Assembly: GCA_947044405.1 (NCBI GenBank)
Contig: CAMRHE010000012.1
Location: forward strand, 9,668,001 to 9,732,000
Length of the DNA: 64,000 bases
Direction of reading: 5' to 3'
From: Leptodactylus fallax
Lineage: Eukaryota > Chordata > Amphibia > Anura > Leptodactylidae
Numbering within the stretch: position 1 is the first letter of the stretch; the number at the start of each line of letters is the position of its first letter. This document shows, piece after piece, positions 1 through 12,526 of this stretch. Position numbers and translations under genes: made by a program. Below the pieces are notes generated by a model that was not told the DNA's origin, did not search any database, and saw only the letters and a program-made list of their open reading frames with translations.

Positions 1-1355
<1,355 letters not shown>

Positions 1356-1357
1356 TA

Positions 1358-3130
1358 TAGTCCTTTGTGTCTGCTTCCATGCATTTCAGCTTGTGTATTG
1401 CTGATGAATTCACAGGGCATTCTTTCTATTCATTTTATAGGATGACTCCTGCTTGTGAAGGAACAAACTGAAGTGACAATAGTATATTAGGAATTTACTG
1501 TTAATGCAAATGCAGGACCACTATATATTCCTCATGTTCAAAGGATTTACTGCAATTTGAAATATCAATATCACATACTTGAGGTCATGTTATAATAGAA
1601 AAAGCACTTCCATTGCACTAAATGTGAATCTCATCCACTAACATTGGAAATTTAATGACAACACAATGGGGGGAATTCATCACAACTTTTCCATATAGTC
1701 ATAATATCAATTGACCCAACTATATTCTGTCTAGACAAAAAGTACAGACTGTTGAAGACAATCCACCATTATGAAGAAGAGATTTCTACTTAATTGACTC
1801 ATAAATTCCATTGTGACACTTCAGTGACTAATTAAAGAGATAGTAATGAAGGGCAATATTGCAACACAGCCATCAAGGCTGGAGGAAAGTCAATTAAGTT
1901 CACTTTCACTTTCCACCCCCCCCCCCCCCCACATTCCATTGATGTATAGGAAGGTTAATACACCATACCATAGCTCCTGCCAAGATCTAGTATGACAAGT
2001 CCTGAATGATGTTTGTCCTTCCTTATTGATCAAAGCATATATTTTATTTCTAAGCCCAACCCTTATCAAGCAACAAAGTAATTACAAGGGAAGGAATGCT
2101 ACTCTCTACATACAGTCATTATGGGTGCTTGCTCCCTAGGGGACAGTGGAGCGGATTTATTAATAAAGGGCCGAACAGGCAAAAGGCACACTTTATTTAT
2201 CAAGAGGCTAGAGCCAGAATGGAAATCTACACCAGTCAGGAACCAGAGTAGATTTTCTGTATAACTAGCACCCAAAAACTGGCATGAGTTATAATAAATA
2301 TGTTGACCCTATCATGCCCCGCTATCTACACCCATATTCATAGCACGTGGCAAGCGTGGTGCAGTGCAGGGGGTTGTATTGCATTTCTGGCACAAGAGAG
2401 CGCCTTGTGCCAAAGATGCGCCACATCATCACACATTACACCAGAAAACTGGCGTAGATTTGTTGATGAATTTTCCCATATAGCATATTTTTCTATTTTG
2501 ACTAGGCAATGGTTTTTACTGTATAGATAAAGAGGTAAGAAGCTTCTTGGGGTTGAATGTCTTAGGCACCAAAATGTCACCATAGAGTATATGATTTTGC
2601 CTCTAGTATCTATCTATTAAGTTTCCAATTACTTAAAGTGTGCTGACATATTCCGCAGTGCTGTATCTGTCCCCAGTCAGGTTTATAATCTAATTTACCT
2701 GTCCCAGGCAGCCACTACCCTGCATGTCTCCATGATGCAAGCAGCTATCAAAGCAATACAAAATAAGGCTCCAAAGGAATCTCCTTTATTTTTACTTGAA
2801 TACAATAAAAGGTACCTGTTACCATGTACCATTTAGAATGTAGCTCCTCATCTAAGCAATGTCAAAGCAAATAAAGAACTTGATATAGCCTCATATAGTA
2901 CATCTTATATAAATCAAGCTTGTTAATAATAGAGGTATGCTAGAATTCCACTGTGCCTCATAGGACAGCGATGGCACAAGTGCAGAGCCCCCTCCACTCA
3001 GAAAGGGGAATGGGAACCATTAGTTATTAGGTCTATCAGTCTGTCTGTCTATATATAGAATGCAATAACTAAAGCTTGGTCCCTGTTGGTTAATGATATG
3101 GTTGTTAGTCTCTGGTGGGTAGTGGTACAT
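1358..3130. other. Intergenic stretch with simple repeats
   Basis: No gene seen. It holds a poly-C run at 1914-1931. A degenerate foldback sequence lies at about 2140-2490, with arms resembling GCGGATTTATTAATAAAG and its reverse near 2455. The rest looks like unique AT-rich DNA. Confidence 0.6.
2636..2706 (-). repeat. Degenerate SINE 3' tail
   Basis: The sequence around ACATATTCCGCAGTGCTGTA followed by TAATCTAATTTACCTGTCC resembles, in reverse, the 3' tail of the tRNA-derived SINE at 3792-4072. Divergent and partial. Confidence 0.4.
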
Positions 3131-3569
3131 TTAAAGAGAACCCTTCACCACCTCCACTTTTTAGCATCTGTTAATAGCCGTTGTTCCACTGATTCCAGCT
3201 AAGCTGGAATTTTTTTCTCTAGTTCCCACCATTCCCAAGTAATAAGTGCTGTTAGTTTTGGTATCTTATATACTATTTAGACTCTTTACTGTCAGGTGGG
3301 CAGTGTCAGGCAGGAGCAGGCACGGGGTATGATTCTGAGTTCTAACACTGTTCGCCTCTAATTAATGCCCCCTGCCTGCTCCTGCCTGACTCTGCAGGCT
3401 TGAGAGTAGAGAGCCTAAGTAGCATATCAAGTAGAAAACTAACTGTGCTGATTGCTCAGGAATGGTGGAGGCAAGAGAAAAATATCCCAAAAGTGCTGGA
3501 AACAATGGAGCAGCGCCTATAAAATGGTGCAAAATGCTGGACTTGGCAGAGGTGAAAGTTTCTCTTTAA
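3131..3569. mobile_element. TTAA-flanked foldback MITE (piggyBac-like)
   Basis: The element at 3135-3565 is bounded by TTAA on both sides (3131-3134 and 3566-3569). Its ends read AGAGAACCCTTCACC and, inverted, AGAGAAACTTTCACC. The two halves are roughly complementary, with GGCAGGAGCAGG at about 3308 against CCTGCTCCTGCC at about 3376. There is no coding capacity. Half copies of the same family end at about 36555 and 42720, each at a TTAA. The TTAA duplication points to piggyBac or Kolobok mobilisation; I cannot choose between them. Confidence 0.75.
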
Positions 3570-3791
3570 TAACTAGTCATACCACATTCATCAACCAGTT
3601 TCTTTAATTGTTAAAGAAAACCTTTCACCAAGAACAAAATGTGAAATACCATACATCATTGCCACTGTGCCCCTGATCAATTTGTTGGGTTTTTTTTGTA
3701 TGTTTTTTTTTTTTTTTTTAAATCAGTCCACCCATTCAAAAGATATAGCTCCTGGAAGGTTTGAATTAACCCCTATTCTGTGGGCAGTATC
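3570..3791. other. Short intergenic stretch
   Basis: It contains another apparent TTAA-type MITE end (TTAAAGAAAACCTTTCACC near 3612) and a poly-T run at 3706-3719. No gene seen. Confidence 0.5.
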
Positions 3792-4072
3792 AGCACGGTA
3801 GCACGGTGGCTCAGTGGTTAGCACTGCAGCCTTGCAGCACTGGAGTCCTGGGTTCGAATCCCGCCAAGGACAACATCTGCAAGGAGTATGTATGTTCTCC
3901 CCGTGTTTGAGTGGGTTTCCTCCGGGGTCTCCAGTTTCCTCCCACACTCCAAAGATATACTGATAGGGAATGTAGATTGTGAGCCCTATATAGGACAGTG
4001 ACTGTCATTGCCTGTAAAGTGCTGCAGAATATGATGGCGCTATATAAGTAAGCATAATAATAATAATTTTGT
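3792..4072 (+). mobile_element. tRNA-derived SINE, full length
   Basis: The head is tRNA-like: an A-box region GGCTCAGTGGTT at about 3808 and a B box GGTTCGAATCC at about 3851. The central part contains GTGGGTTTCCTCCGG and TTTCCTCCCACACTCCAAAG, a conserved domain seen in vertebrate V-SINE/Mermaid-like elements (family assignment from memory). The 3' tail GATGGCGCTATATAAGTAAG is followed by ATAATAATAATAAT. Pol III would transcribe it and a LINE would mobilise it. Tail-only copies lie at 55959, 58160 and 61850. Confidence 0.85.
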
Positions 4073-4600
4073 GTGCAGACTCTTACTCGACACATTAGGT
4101 GTTTATAGATGCAGGAGCATTTTTTTTTTTTATTAAGGTTTTTTAAAAAAAATGTCATGGAATAACCTGATAAAGAAAAAGTAATATTCCAGTGTGGATC
4201 AGCCCCTTCAAAGACAAGTGGCCTTGGCATCCCTGGTGGCCCTGTGTCTATTCTGTCAGAGGCAAACTCACTGTCAGTTAATCCTTGATGATGTACAGTA
4301 GCAGCTTTAGGGATAAAAAAGTTATAATTCTCATCCATAAACTGTGACTAAAATCCACAGCATGTCAATTATTGCTGTGGCTTTCACCCACAGATACCAT
4401 TTGCAATGAAAAAATATAAATCTGCAGGAGATCTGAAGTGATTCATGGAGGTTAGCTACAGCAAAAAGCACATGGGTAGATTTTTTTGCAGCAGCTTGAA
4501 GGAGAACATTCTGATAGAAATGCAGCAGCATGTACACTGAGTGTCTCCAGCCTAATACTGGTATAATGTTTCTCAAAGGAAAAGTTAATGCATAATTAAA
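4073..4600. other. Intergenic stretch
   Basis: Poly-T and poly-A patches lie near 4120-4150. No gene or clear repeat boundary seen. Confidence 0.5.
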
Positions 4601-4870
4601 CTTTCAAGCTAAGGTCCCATGTAGCAGGCTGCAGGAAAAAAGCGCCATGGGAAAAACTGCGACGGCAACGCTTTTCACACTTTCTGCTTCAATTATAACT
4701 ATAGGGAAACCGCTGTCGTCTCCGTAGGTATAATTGACATGCTGCGATTTCCAAAACTGCAACGGTTTTGGAAATCGCAGCACGTCCGCTGCGCATAATT
4801 TTCCACAATGTGTAGATGGGATTTTGCAGAGACTGTAAAATGCTGCATTTTTTTTTCCTCACCGTTTCTG
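4600..4870. mobile_element. Foldback MITE with 18-bp perfect hairpin
   Basis: It begins with AAGCTAAGGTCCCATGT, similar to the TTA-flanked MITE at 24386. At 4740-4782 it holds a perfect inverted repeat, TGCTGCGATTTCCAAAAC, around a 7-base loop. The outer right boundary is unclear. Confidence 0.5.
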
Positions 4871-4879
4871 CCGTCACGC

Positions 4880-5050
4880 CCCCTTGATGAAGCTGTCTGG
4901 CGAAACGTTCGTTGGGGTGGAGTGTGACTAGGTGAGGTTATAATGGTGGCTTATTATGTTTATATTTATTTCCATTTTTCTAGTATTTACTAGATTTCTT
5001 TGGGCTATTATACTGTTTGTGGTATATTTATGCATATATAGTGTTATAGT
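4880..5050 (+). repeat. Repeat tail with TGATGAAG...CGAAACG motif; host of the LINE insertion
   Basis: The motif TTGATGAAG, then CTGTCTGG, then CGAAACG at about 4884-4908 is of the kind found in 3' tails of some amphibian retroelements. The sequence resumes in similar AT-rich style after the LINE (about 6480), which suggests the LINE inserted into it. Confidence 0.4.
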
Positions 5051-6269
5051 GAAACCTCACCTTATGGACCTCAACGACTACAGACCTGTAGCACTGACAT
5101 CCCACTTGATGAAGATCTTAGAGAGATTGGTTCTCACACATCTTCGCCCTCTAGTGAGCCCCGCTATGGACCCTCTCCAGTTTGCTTATCGACCGGGCAT
5201 TGGGGTAGATGATGCCATCATCCACCTTCTGCACAGGGCTCTGTCTCACCCGGAAAAACCAGGGAACACGGTGAGAATAATGTTCTTTGATTTCTCCAGT
5301 GCTTTTAACACCATACAGCCCAGGTTACTGAGAGACAAGCTGGGCCTTGCTGGAGTGGACCACCACCTCTCCAACTGGATCCTAGACTACCTCACAAATC
5401 GACCTCAAAACGTGAGAGCCCAAGACTGTGTGTCAGGCACCGTGATCTGTAATACGGGGGCACCTCAGGGTACGGTTCTCGCCCCTTTCCTCTTCACACT
5501 GTACACTGCTGATTTTAGGTGCAACTCATCTAGCTGCTACCTACAGAAGTATTCTGACGACTCTGCAATAGTAGGCCTCATCACAGATGATGATGACAGG
5601 GAGTACAGAGAACTGAACCGTTTTTTTGTGGACTGGTGCCACTAGAACCACCTGAAGATAAACGCGGGGAAGACCAAGGAGATGGTGGTGGACTTCCGTA
5701 AAGGCAGATGCCCTCCAAAACCAGTGGACATCCTGGGGACGGGCATCGAGATTGTGAACACCTATAAGTACCTGGGTTTGCTCCTTAATAATAAGCTGGA
5801 CTGGGCAGATCATATGGAGGCCCTGTACAGGAAGGGCCACAGCAGGCTCTACCTGCTTAGGAAGCTGAGAGCCTTTGGAATCCGGGGGGCACTTCTTAGG
5901 ACTTTCTTCAACTCGGTAGTGGCATCAGCCATCTTCTTTGGAGTGGCCTGCTGGGGGAGCAGCATATCAACCAGGGACAGAAATAAACTTGACAAGCTGA
6001 TTAGAAGGGCCAGCTCTGTCCTGGGGAGCCCACTGGACCCAGTGCAGGTGGTGGGTGACAGAAGGATACTGTCCGTGGTGAGCTCCATGCAGAAGAAGAA
6101 GTCCCATCCCATGCATGAGACTGTGATTGTGCTGGGCAGTACTGTCAGTGACCGACTGCTCCACCCTAGGTGTGAGAAGGAGCGCTATCGGAAGTCTTTC
6201 CTCCCCACCTCGGTTAGGCTGTACAACCAACACCGACCTAAGCGGAGATCATTACATACAGAGAACTGA
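5050..6269 (+). pseudogene. Rex1-type reverse transcriptase, one in-frame stop
   Basis: Residues in order include LNDYRPVALTS (RT motif 1), FFDFSSAFNTIQ (motif with the first catalytic Asp), GAPQGTVLAPFLFTLYTADF, and YSDDSAIVG, the catalytic box, here YSDD rather than the common YADD. KTKEMVVDFR and TYKYLGLLLNNKLDW follow, then the thumb region to 6269. The only break is a TAG at 5643-5645, just after WCH; frame is kept on both sides. The open frame upstream of about 5050 is unrelated sequence. Such proteins copy LINE RNA at nicked DNA. With so few lesions the insertion is fairly young, but it cannot move itself. Confidence 0.87.
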
Positions 6270-6478
6270 AATATCTCTCTGCCTGTTAAATCCCCCCCCC
6301 CCCCCCCGCTACATCCTATCTGTCTGTCTGCTATTAATGTAATGCCTCTCACCTTGGAACATTCCTGTACATGTTGTATTTGTATTTGTATCTGCTTATC
6401 TTATCTTATCTTTGCTGCTGTAACACACTGAATTTCCCCATTGTGGGACTATTAAAGGACTATTATTATTATTATTTT
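5050..6478 (+). mobile_element. Rex1/Babar-type non-LTR retrotransposon, 5'-truncated
   Basis: It contains reverse transcriptase coding sequence followed by a 3' UTR reading AATTTCCCCATTGTGGGACT, then TATTAAAGGACTATTATTATT, a 3' end typical of Rex1 elements. The 5' side, including any endonuclease, is missing, as expected from incomplete reverse transcription. The poly-C run at 6291-6307 lies just after the ORF. No convincing target duplication was found. Confidence 0.85.
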
Positions 6479-6479
6479 A

Positions 6480-6989
6480 TAGGTTGTTTTCAACCATCCT
6501 TATACATATTTATTTGTACCAGCGGTATATATCCCCTATTTATTATTGTGGCCCCCATTTCCCTCCCTATCGTTATTATGGTGTACCTTCATTATTTATC
6601 TCCCCATATATGTTTGTTTCATTATTTATGTTAATAAAATGATATTATTTTATTATTTTTTTGTGGTCATGCTATTATGGTGTTCTATGGTTTTACATGA
6701 TCTACAGAGTTTTCCATGCTTAGCTATTAGCCCTTTTTTGTGTTTGAAGAAGTTAACTATTTTCTTTATATTTGTGGACTATATCTAGTCATGGGAAAGT
6801 GGTTGTGGTGAGGATATATAGTGAGGGATTTTTCCCACATAAATTGAACCAATCCAGCTATCTGAGTATTGTTTGGTATATAGACTATTCATTTATTTTT
6901 AGCCTAATAATTTTATCCAGAACGTTATTAAAAATTACGTTTTAGTTGCTCCATCTTCTGATTAGATCTCTATTGAGTAACTCTCTGAC
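6480..6989. other. AT-rich intergenic stretch
   Basis: Probably the continuation of the repeat into which the LINE at 5050-6478 inserted. No gene seen. Confidence 0.4.
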
Positions 6990-7870
6990 TGTGAACTTTT
7001 ATAGCTTTTTAATTTCTGGCAGCATTTGTGTCACTAATAAATATTGTAATATACTTTATTAACAATTTTTGGTTCCTTTCTTGGAAATCCTGCATTTCTT
7101 TATTCCTTCCCTTGCTTTTCTAATGAGAGCTGTACCCTACTTCTCACTGTGTACAGTGTAAGGGTTGTTGTATAATGAAGAGTGAGTGATGGTGATGGAG
7201 GGTCAGAGGAGTAACTTGAAGCTCTGATGCAAAATCTGTAATGAGACCATACCTACCTTGTGTCATTTAGAACAGCTGTATATTTTATGTGTCAGAGGGA
7301 CCTTTGGGGCTGCCTTAGGGTACAGGTTCCAGTAGCGACTGCTACCTCTGCAACCACTATGCCCCTCTGGAGGGTAACTTCAAACAGTTATAACTTGGGC
7401 ATAATAAAACATAGAAACATCCTTCTGGTGTTGTATGAAAGAGGAGATTGTGATATTTCATATTACGCTATGAAATACCTGTATTATTTCCAGAGAGCTC
7501 ATCAGTTGAAAATACAGTTGGGATTGGGAGTAGCTGCAGCTGAGGAAAAACTGCAATCTTGAGAGGTGAGAATCTCCTCTTTCATACGACACCAGAGTCA
7601 AGTTTCTATGGTTTTTAATGCTGGAGATATAACAGTTGAAGTGACCCCCCTGACACTTATTTTACCAGCATTACACACAAGCCTGTACACCATACACAGT
7701 AAGAAGCAGGGGACAGCTCTTCATTGAGAAACAAGGGGGAGAATAAGAAAATGCATGATTTCACAGAAGGGAACCAAAATTTGTAAATAAAGTATATTAC
7801 AAAATTTATTAATGACACAAATGCTGTCAGAAAATAAAAAGTTGCTCAAAAGTTTAGTTATACTTTAACC
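6990..7870. mobile_element. Long foldback element (~880 bp)
   Basis: The outer arms at about 6993-7160 and 7690-7862 are inverted copies (for example GGCAGCATTTGTGTCACTAA against TTAATGACACAAATGCTGTC). A second, inner pair is at about 7381-7460 and 7565-7645. It has no recognisable coding sequence; the open frame at 7260-7562 lies within the structure and resembles nothing known. Boundaries are approximate and I see no clear target duplication. Confidence 0.7.
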
Positions 7871-8991
7871 ATATGAAGTTCTTTTAGAGTGTCCTCCAGA
7901 CATTCACTGGAAGCACACCTGATGTATATAAGACAACAATAAGACTCTTTAACTGTAATGTCAGAAAGGCTACATATACAGCTGGGGCAAGTACATAACA
8001 TTTTTCTAGCAAACATTCAGATGGCAGTCACTGTAACAGGTAAATGTTTGCAGTTGTGGCAGAGCGCTTCCTGTATTGTGTGCTCCACTGAACCTCATGT
8101 AACAGGATTTTATGTACTGCCTCTAAAGGTTTGCTGTTGAAAGATGCCCCACAGGACAGACCACCTAATCATATCTTGTCTGCTTCAAAAAATATTCCAT
8201 ACTAAAGAGTGTTAAAAACAATGTTGTAGTAAACCATCAGAATTAGCCTTACCGATGGTCACACATATCTTACTAATAATCTGCCGTACACGCAATATAG
8301 AAGCAGATCTTACACAAAGGTAGAATAGCTCCTTAAAAAGTAACTCCCTCTAAATATTACATACATATAATGCTGAGAACCTTTGGAGACACTTTAATTT
8401 GTTTTTTGCCTTCAGGGAAGCCTACAGGGAATCAGTAGACATACACACCATAGCTGAGCAATCAAAGGTAAACTCTCTGCTGCTCTGCATTCTGGGAAAT
8501 GTATATTTCCTAAATCAGATTACCGATGTGTGTCTGGAGTAAACACTACATGTTCAAGAATGCAAATCTGCAGTGAATGCTCTGTAAATACTCTGAGCCA
8601 ACAGGGGGCACTAGATGGGTATAGGCTATAAAATCATTAGAAGATACACAGAGCAATATTTTTGCATGGTTATATTTAGGTTATCTATATTGACTGATCT
8701 ACTTTTTATCCAAATACCAGTGGTTATACCGGATCTTGGCATGTAAAATGAATAAGTTATCCATGAAAGGTAAACTGGGTCCACAACTCCAAAGTCATGA
8801 ACCAGGTAAAAAGAAATGTTGCCACATATGCCTTACCTAATATATTAGGCAGAAGGAGTGGCAGTAGGCCCCCATGCTGATGCACAGGTTGGTATATTCA
8901 CCCCAGTAATTATGAATAATGACAACACATTGTGGACTTCACAGCAGGATATACAACAACCATTTTAGCTGTAATATAAGATTTATTGTAT
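7871..8991. other. Mostly unique DNA with one candidate exon
   Basis: No repeat family recognised. The only notable feature is the exon-like segment at 8416-8467, listed separately. Confidence 0.5.
8416..8467 (+). CDS. Candidate internal exon, 52 bp, unidentified
   Basis: A pyrimidine-rich tract ending GTTTTTTGCCTTCAG precedes it and AAAG/GTAAAC follows it, so both splice sites fit consensus. Reading after the first base gives EAYRESVDIHTIAEQSK with no stop. The composition is protein-like, but I do not recognise the protein. A single short open segment with good splice sites can arise by chance, so this remains a candidate. If real, part of the window is intron of a plus-strand gene. Confidence 0.35.
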
Positions 8992-9400
8992 ATTCAGTAC
9001 TGTGCAAAAGTTTTAGCTGCAAAAATTGTTCCAAAAATGCTTTGAAAAATAAAAGTGTTAATGGTTTATTTTTGTCAATAAATAAAATTAAGGGAATGGA
9101 GAAGAAAATCAAATCAATGTTTGGTGTAACCACCCTTTGCAAGTCTACTGAGAAGAATTGATGCATTTTCAAGGCAAACAGTTTTTGAAGGAATTCGGGA
9201 GGGAGGTTGTTCTAAACATCTTGGAGAACTAAGCACTGTGGATATAGGCTTGCTCAATTCCTTCTGTCTCTTCATGTAATCCTAGACAGACTCAATGATG
9301 TTGAGATCAGGGCTCTGTAGGATGCTAAATCATCACTTCCAAGATTCCTCCTCCAAAGGTTGGTCACATTAAATATTGATGTGATTTAGATTTTTCCACA
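8992..9400 (-). mobile_element. Tc1-derived MITE, family E, copy 1 (partial)
   Basis: It starts CAGTACTGTGCAAAAGTTTT at 8995 and contains antisense remnants of a Tc1 transposase C-terminus (ACCACCCTTTGC, then GTTGAGATCAGGGCTCTG). Around 9345-9375 it jumps from one half of the parent element to the other (CTCCTCCAAAGG joined to TTGGTCACATTAAATATTG). The copy at 32308 has the same internal junction, so both derive from one deletion derivative. The right terminus is missing. Confidence 0.75.
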
Positions 9401-9479
9401 CTTTTGTATCCCATAAGAAAAACTACTGAATGCTATTGTAAATGGATGCTCTTTTTCTGGCATCTGTTTGTAGTGGATA

Positions 9480-9645
9480 TGTGAAGAAATCAGGCGATAC
9501 CTTTTAGAGGCTAACTGAGTATATTTATAAGTAAGCTTTCAGGAGTACTAGCTCCCTTCATCAGACATGGTGTGATACAAGAACTGAAAATTCACAGATT
9601 TTTATACACATGGTCTTCAAAGGATTTTAGAATCCTTAAAAAAAA
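9480..9645 (-). mobile_element. Small retroposon tail with CTGATGA motif, copy 1
   Basis: Inverted copy of the element at 39214-39370 (shared parts include AGGTATCACCTGATTTCTTC-like and TTAGCCTCTAAAAGG sequences). The minus strand shows CTGATGA, a short stem AGGGAG/CTCCT, then GAAAGC at 9564-9535. No coding sequence. Confidence 0.7.
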
Positions 9646-10555
9646 CCAAAACAAAATGCAATCTAAGTAGAGAAGTTATTTACAACAGGTCAGAAAAAAC
9701 AATCTGGAAAGTTGTGGTGCGTGACAGAGGGATCTGTAGTGGATATGTTAAACTGATTGCCAAATCAGTGAATTCTTAAAGTGTCATTTTTTCACCATTT
9801 GTACGAGCCAAATACATTTGTCAAAGATAAAGTGAGAGATCCAACATACTGGCATGATGGTAAGTACACTTTAAGTACATACCATTTCTATGTCTCTATG
9901 ATGGTCAAGGAAAGACTACCACCATGAAAAATAATTGTAAAGAGGGTGGCTGTACAGTAAAACCTGTCTCCATAGTTCTAAACCAGCATCTGGAGAACTC
10001 ACTGCAAATAGGTACATTAGGAGCGACTGAAGGCGTATTAATGTGCCAGTTTTCTTGTTTATGTGGAATGCAAACAAAAGACGACTTGTTTGAGTTTTGT
10101 GGCAGGAAATGCTCCTGCTGTTACTGATTTTAAAAACAAAGCAGAAAAAAATGTTTATGCTGCGCACGTTTATGCGCTCTTCCTGAATCTATAGGCAGCT
10201 GCACAAATACAGTAATGTTTTATAACACATCAACTTCTACAAATCATTACCCGAGTCTTGCAGAAATGCGGGATGTAACAAGTAGAACCTTGGACCCTAA
10301 GAGTTCTAGTTTCCATTGAGATGCTATAGTAAAGTAACATGTAACATTTTCTTTACTGTACTGTTTATATTCACAGAATATATTTTGTATACTTTGATGA
10401 TTTTGTTAAGCATTTTATATGATAAAATTGTTTATCCACTATGTGTGCATCAAACACTACAGGGAAATAATATTCTCAACCAAAGGATATCATTGGGAAT
10501 ATATAAATACTACTGTAAAGATATGCTACACATCTGTACACAGTGGTACTAAAAA
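9646..10555. other. Intergenic stretch
   Basis: No gene, RNA or repeat family that I can support. Confidence 0.5.
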
Positions 10556-10860
10556 AACTTTTTAAAATAGTTTTCCCTCTCTGTTACAGTTAGTTTTATT
10601 TGGTATTTGGTGTCGTCGGGGGTGGGGCTAGAACCTATGATGTGGGCATGGTATTGGGATATTTTTTTATTTTTTAAATTATTTTACTATAATTTTTATT
10701 ATTTACTTTACATTGTGTCTCCATAAGGTCATAAAAGACCTTTGGGGGGACACTTTAACAGTACTTTTTTTTGTGTGTGGGGGGGGGCTGATTTCCCCTG
10801 TAACTGGGGCTGATACAGTTAGCCCCAATTACCCAAGGAATGAAGCCTTCTGTCCATAAC
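10556..10860 (+). repeat. Dispersed repeat, internal fragment of a TTAA-type element
   Basis: It matches 63706-64000 over about 300 bases (shared words include ACATTGTGTCTCCATAAGG/ACATTGTGTCCCCATAAGG, GGTGTCGTC and GCTGATTTCCCTTGTAACTG-like sequence). The copy at the right edge starts at TTAA, so this is probably an inner piece of the same family. Confidence 0.65.
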
Positions 10861-11074
10861 TGTAGAACTGATCTGGACCAGGATCCCTGCCGATCAGTTG
10901 CTTGAAGAGGAAGCAGTGTTCACAAGTGCTACAGTCTCTTCCCTGTGCCAATAAATCAAGTTCATTGGTCACATGGTAAAGCAGCAGCTTAATTCCATTG
11001 AAGTGAATGGGCCTGAGCTGCATATAAAGTACCCTATGATACAGTGCTGTGCTTGGCATTCAGTAAATAGTTGG

Positions 11075-11285
11075 ACCTTCGTCAGACTCTGTATGGAGTG
11101 TAGGTAGAGTATGGAGCTAAATCTCCTAATCGGCAGGTTGTTCTGTAGGAGAAGCTTAGAATAGCGGGATTCGCTGTGTTATTCGCGGTATCCCGCTATT
11201 CTAAGCTTCTCCTACAGAACAACCTGCCGATTAGGAGATTTAGCTCCATACTCTACCTACACTCCATACAGAGTCTGACGAAGGT
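11075..11285. repeat. Perfect inverted repeat, 96-bp arms, 19-bp loop
   Basis: Base-by-base comparison of 11075-11170 with the reverse complement of 11190-11285 shows identity over all 96 positions. The spacer is 11171-11189. Partial complementarity continues outward to about 11060. The right arm runs into a retroelement-like tail (CTGACGAAGG, then GACC, then AAAAACG at 11275-11304). The left arm is an inverted duplication of it. Confidence 0.95.
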
Positions 11286-11460
11286 CTAACTACTGACCAA
11301 AAACGTTTACTGTATTATGTATTGTACTCTACGTCCACTATTGGTGAATAAATCACTTTTGCAAGCATAACAATCTGTTGTATACAAAGTGGAATTTAGG
11401 GGTTCGGACCCTACTTCGTGACAAAACCAGGAGTGCCATCCACATCTCTTTATATATGGT
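11286..11460 (+). repeat. Retroelement-like 3' tail beside the palindrome
   Basis: The tail continues from the CTGACGA motif through GGTGAATAAATCACTTTTGC to about 11460. Similar wording occurs in amphibian LINE or Penelope tails; the family is not determined. Confidence 0.4.
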
Positions 11461-11844
11461 ATTCAGTAAAGATTATGCAGGAATGACCTTAACGCTGTGG
11501 CCTCTTCAACCAGCTGATCGGCAGGGGTGCTGGGTGTTGCATCCTCACCTATGACATATTGTTGACCTATGTTACAACTGGCAGTTTTTAGGACTCTCTA
11601 AGGCCAGTTTGAGACAGATAAATAATATTGGTGGCAGTGGTTGCCAGCAGTGGCCCCACTATGAATAGACGCTTTGGCCATTTGAATATAAATTCAAATG
11701 GACCAATGACAGAAGAGCCGCTGCTGAAATCATTACTGGCCGATGGCTCTTCTGTGATTGGCCCTTTTGAACTTAGAACCAAGGTAGTTGCTGTGGTGAT
11801 AGATTCAGATGGACCAAATGCAGCCAGCCCCTTGCACTCACTAA
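11461..11844. other. Intergenic stretch
   Basis: Contains a local near-repeat (CAAATGGACCAATGACAGAAG at about 11695 and related words downstream). No gene seen. Confidence 0.4.
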
Positions 11845-12285
11845 GGATACGTTTACACCGAGCTTTTTGCCGGCTAATTCTGCCTCAAATGCTTCTAAAC
11901 TCTACCATTCATTTCAATGGGAGTCAGGAGCAGATATTTTTCCTCTGATTGTTTCAGCTACAGAAAAAAAGGAGCATCATCACCTATCTTCAGGTGGATT
12001 CTACTTTGCAATGCCCATTGAAATGAATGGGGGGCAGAAAAAACACTAGCAGTTTTTTTTGCAGCAGTTTTTGCAAAAATGCTCCAAAAGAGTGTTTTTT
12101 TCTGTCCCTCATTCATTTTAATGGGGTTTGCAAGGTAGAATCCACATGAAGATAGGTCTTTTTTCCTGTAGCTGAAAAATCAGGTAGAGGAAAAAATCTG
12201 CTCCTGACTCCCAATGAAATTAATTGGAGAGTTGTGAGACGTTTGAGGCAGAATTTCAGGCGGATTCTTCCGAAAATACGAAGTT
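11845..12285. mobile_element. Imperfect foldback MITE (~440 bp)
   Basis: Left-arm words such as TGGGAGTCAGGAGCAGAT and TCAGGTGGATTCTACTTTGC recur inverted on the right (ATCTGCTCCTGACTCCCA; GCAAGGTAGAATCCACATGA). The centre is near 12055. Non-coding. Confidence 0.75.
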
Positions 12286-12524
12286 ACGTCTGAAGAATAC
12301 AGGAGCAGAAAGTGGATAGCTACAAAGGAGGTGGTGGGCATGACAGCAGTTGGAGGTAACATGGGGCGGTACATCAAACACAGTGGGACGTGACCGGAAT
12401 TGCAGGGGCCAGGGCTAGAGAAGCAGTAAGGAGGAATACAAGATGCTTTGGGCAGAAATCAAATAGATGATGTAGGTCGGTAAAAAATGAAGTGGCGGGA
12501 CTACAGAAGATGGTAGAGGGGAAG
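12286..12524. other. Short intergenic stretch
   Basis: No supported feature. Purine-rich sequence precedes the Tc1 insertion. Confidence 0.4.
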
Positions 12525-12526
12525 TA

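Noticed and set aside
3808..3865. tRNA gene
   Set aside because: A and B boxes are present, but the sequence continues into a SINE body and tail and does not fold as a complete tRNA.
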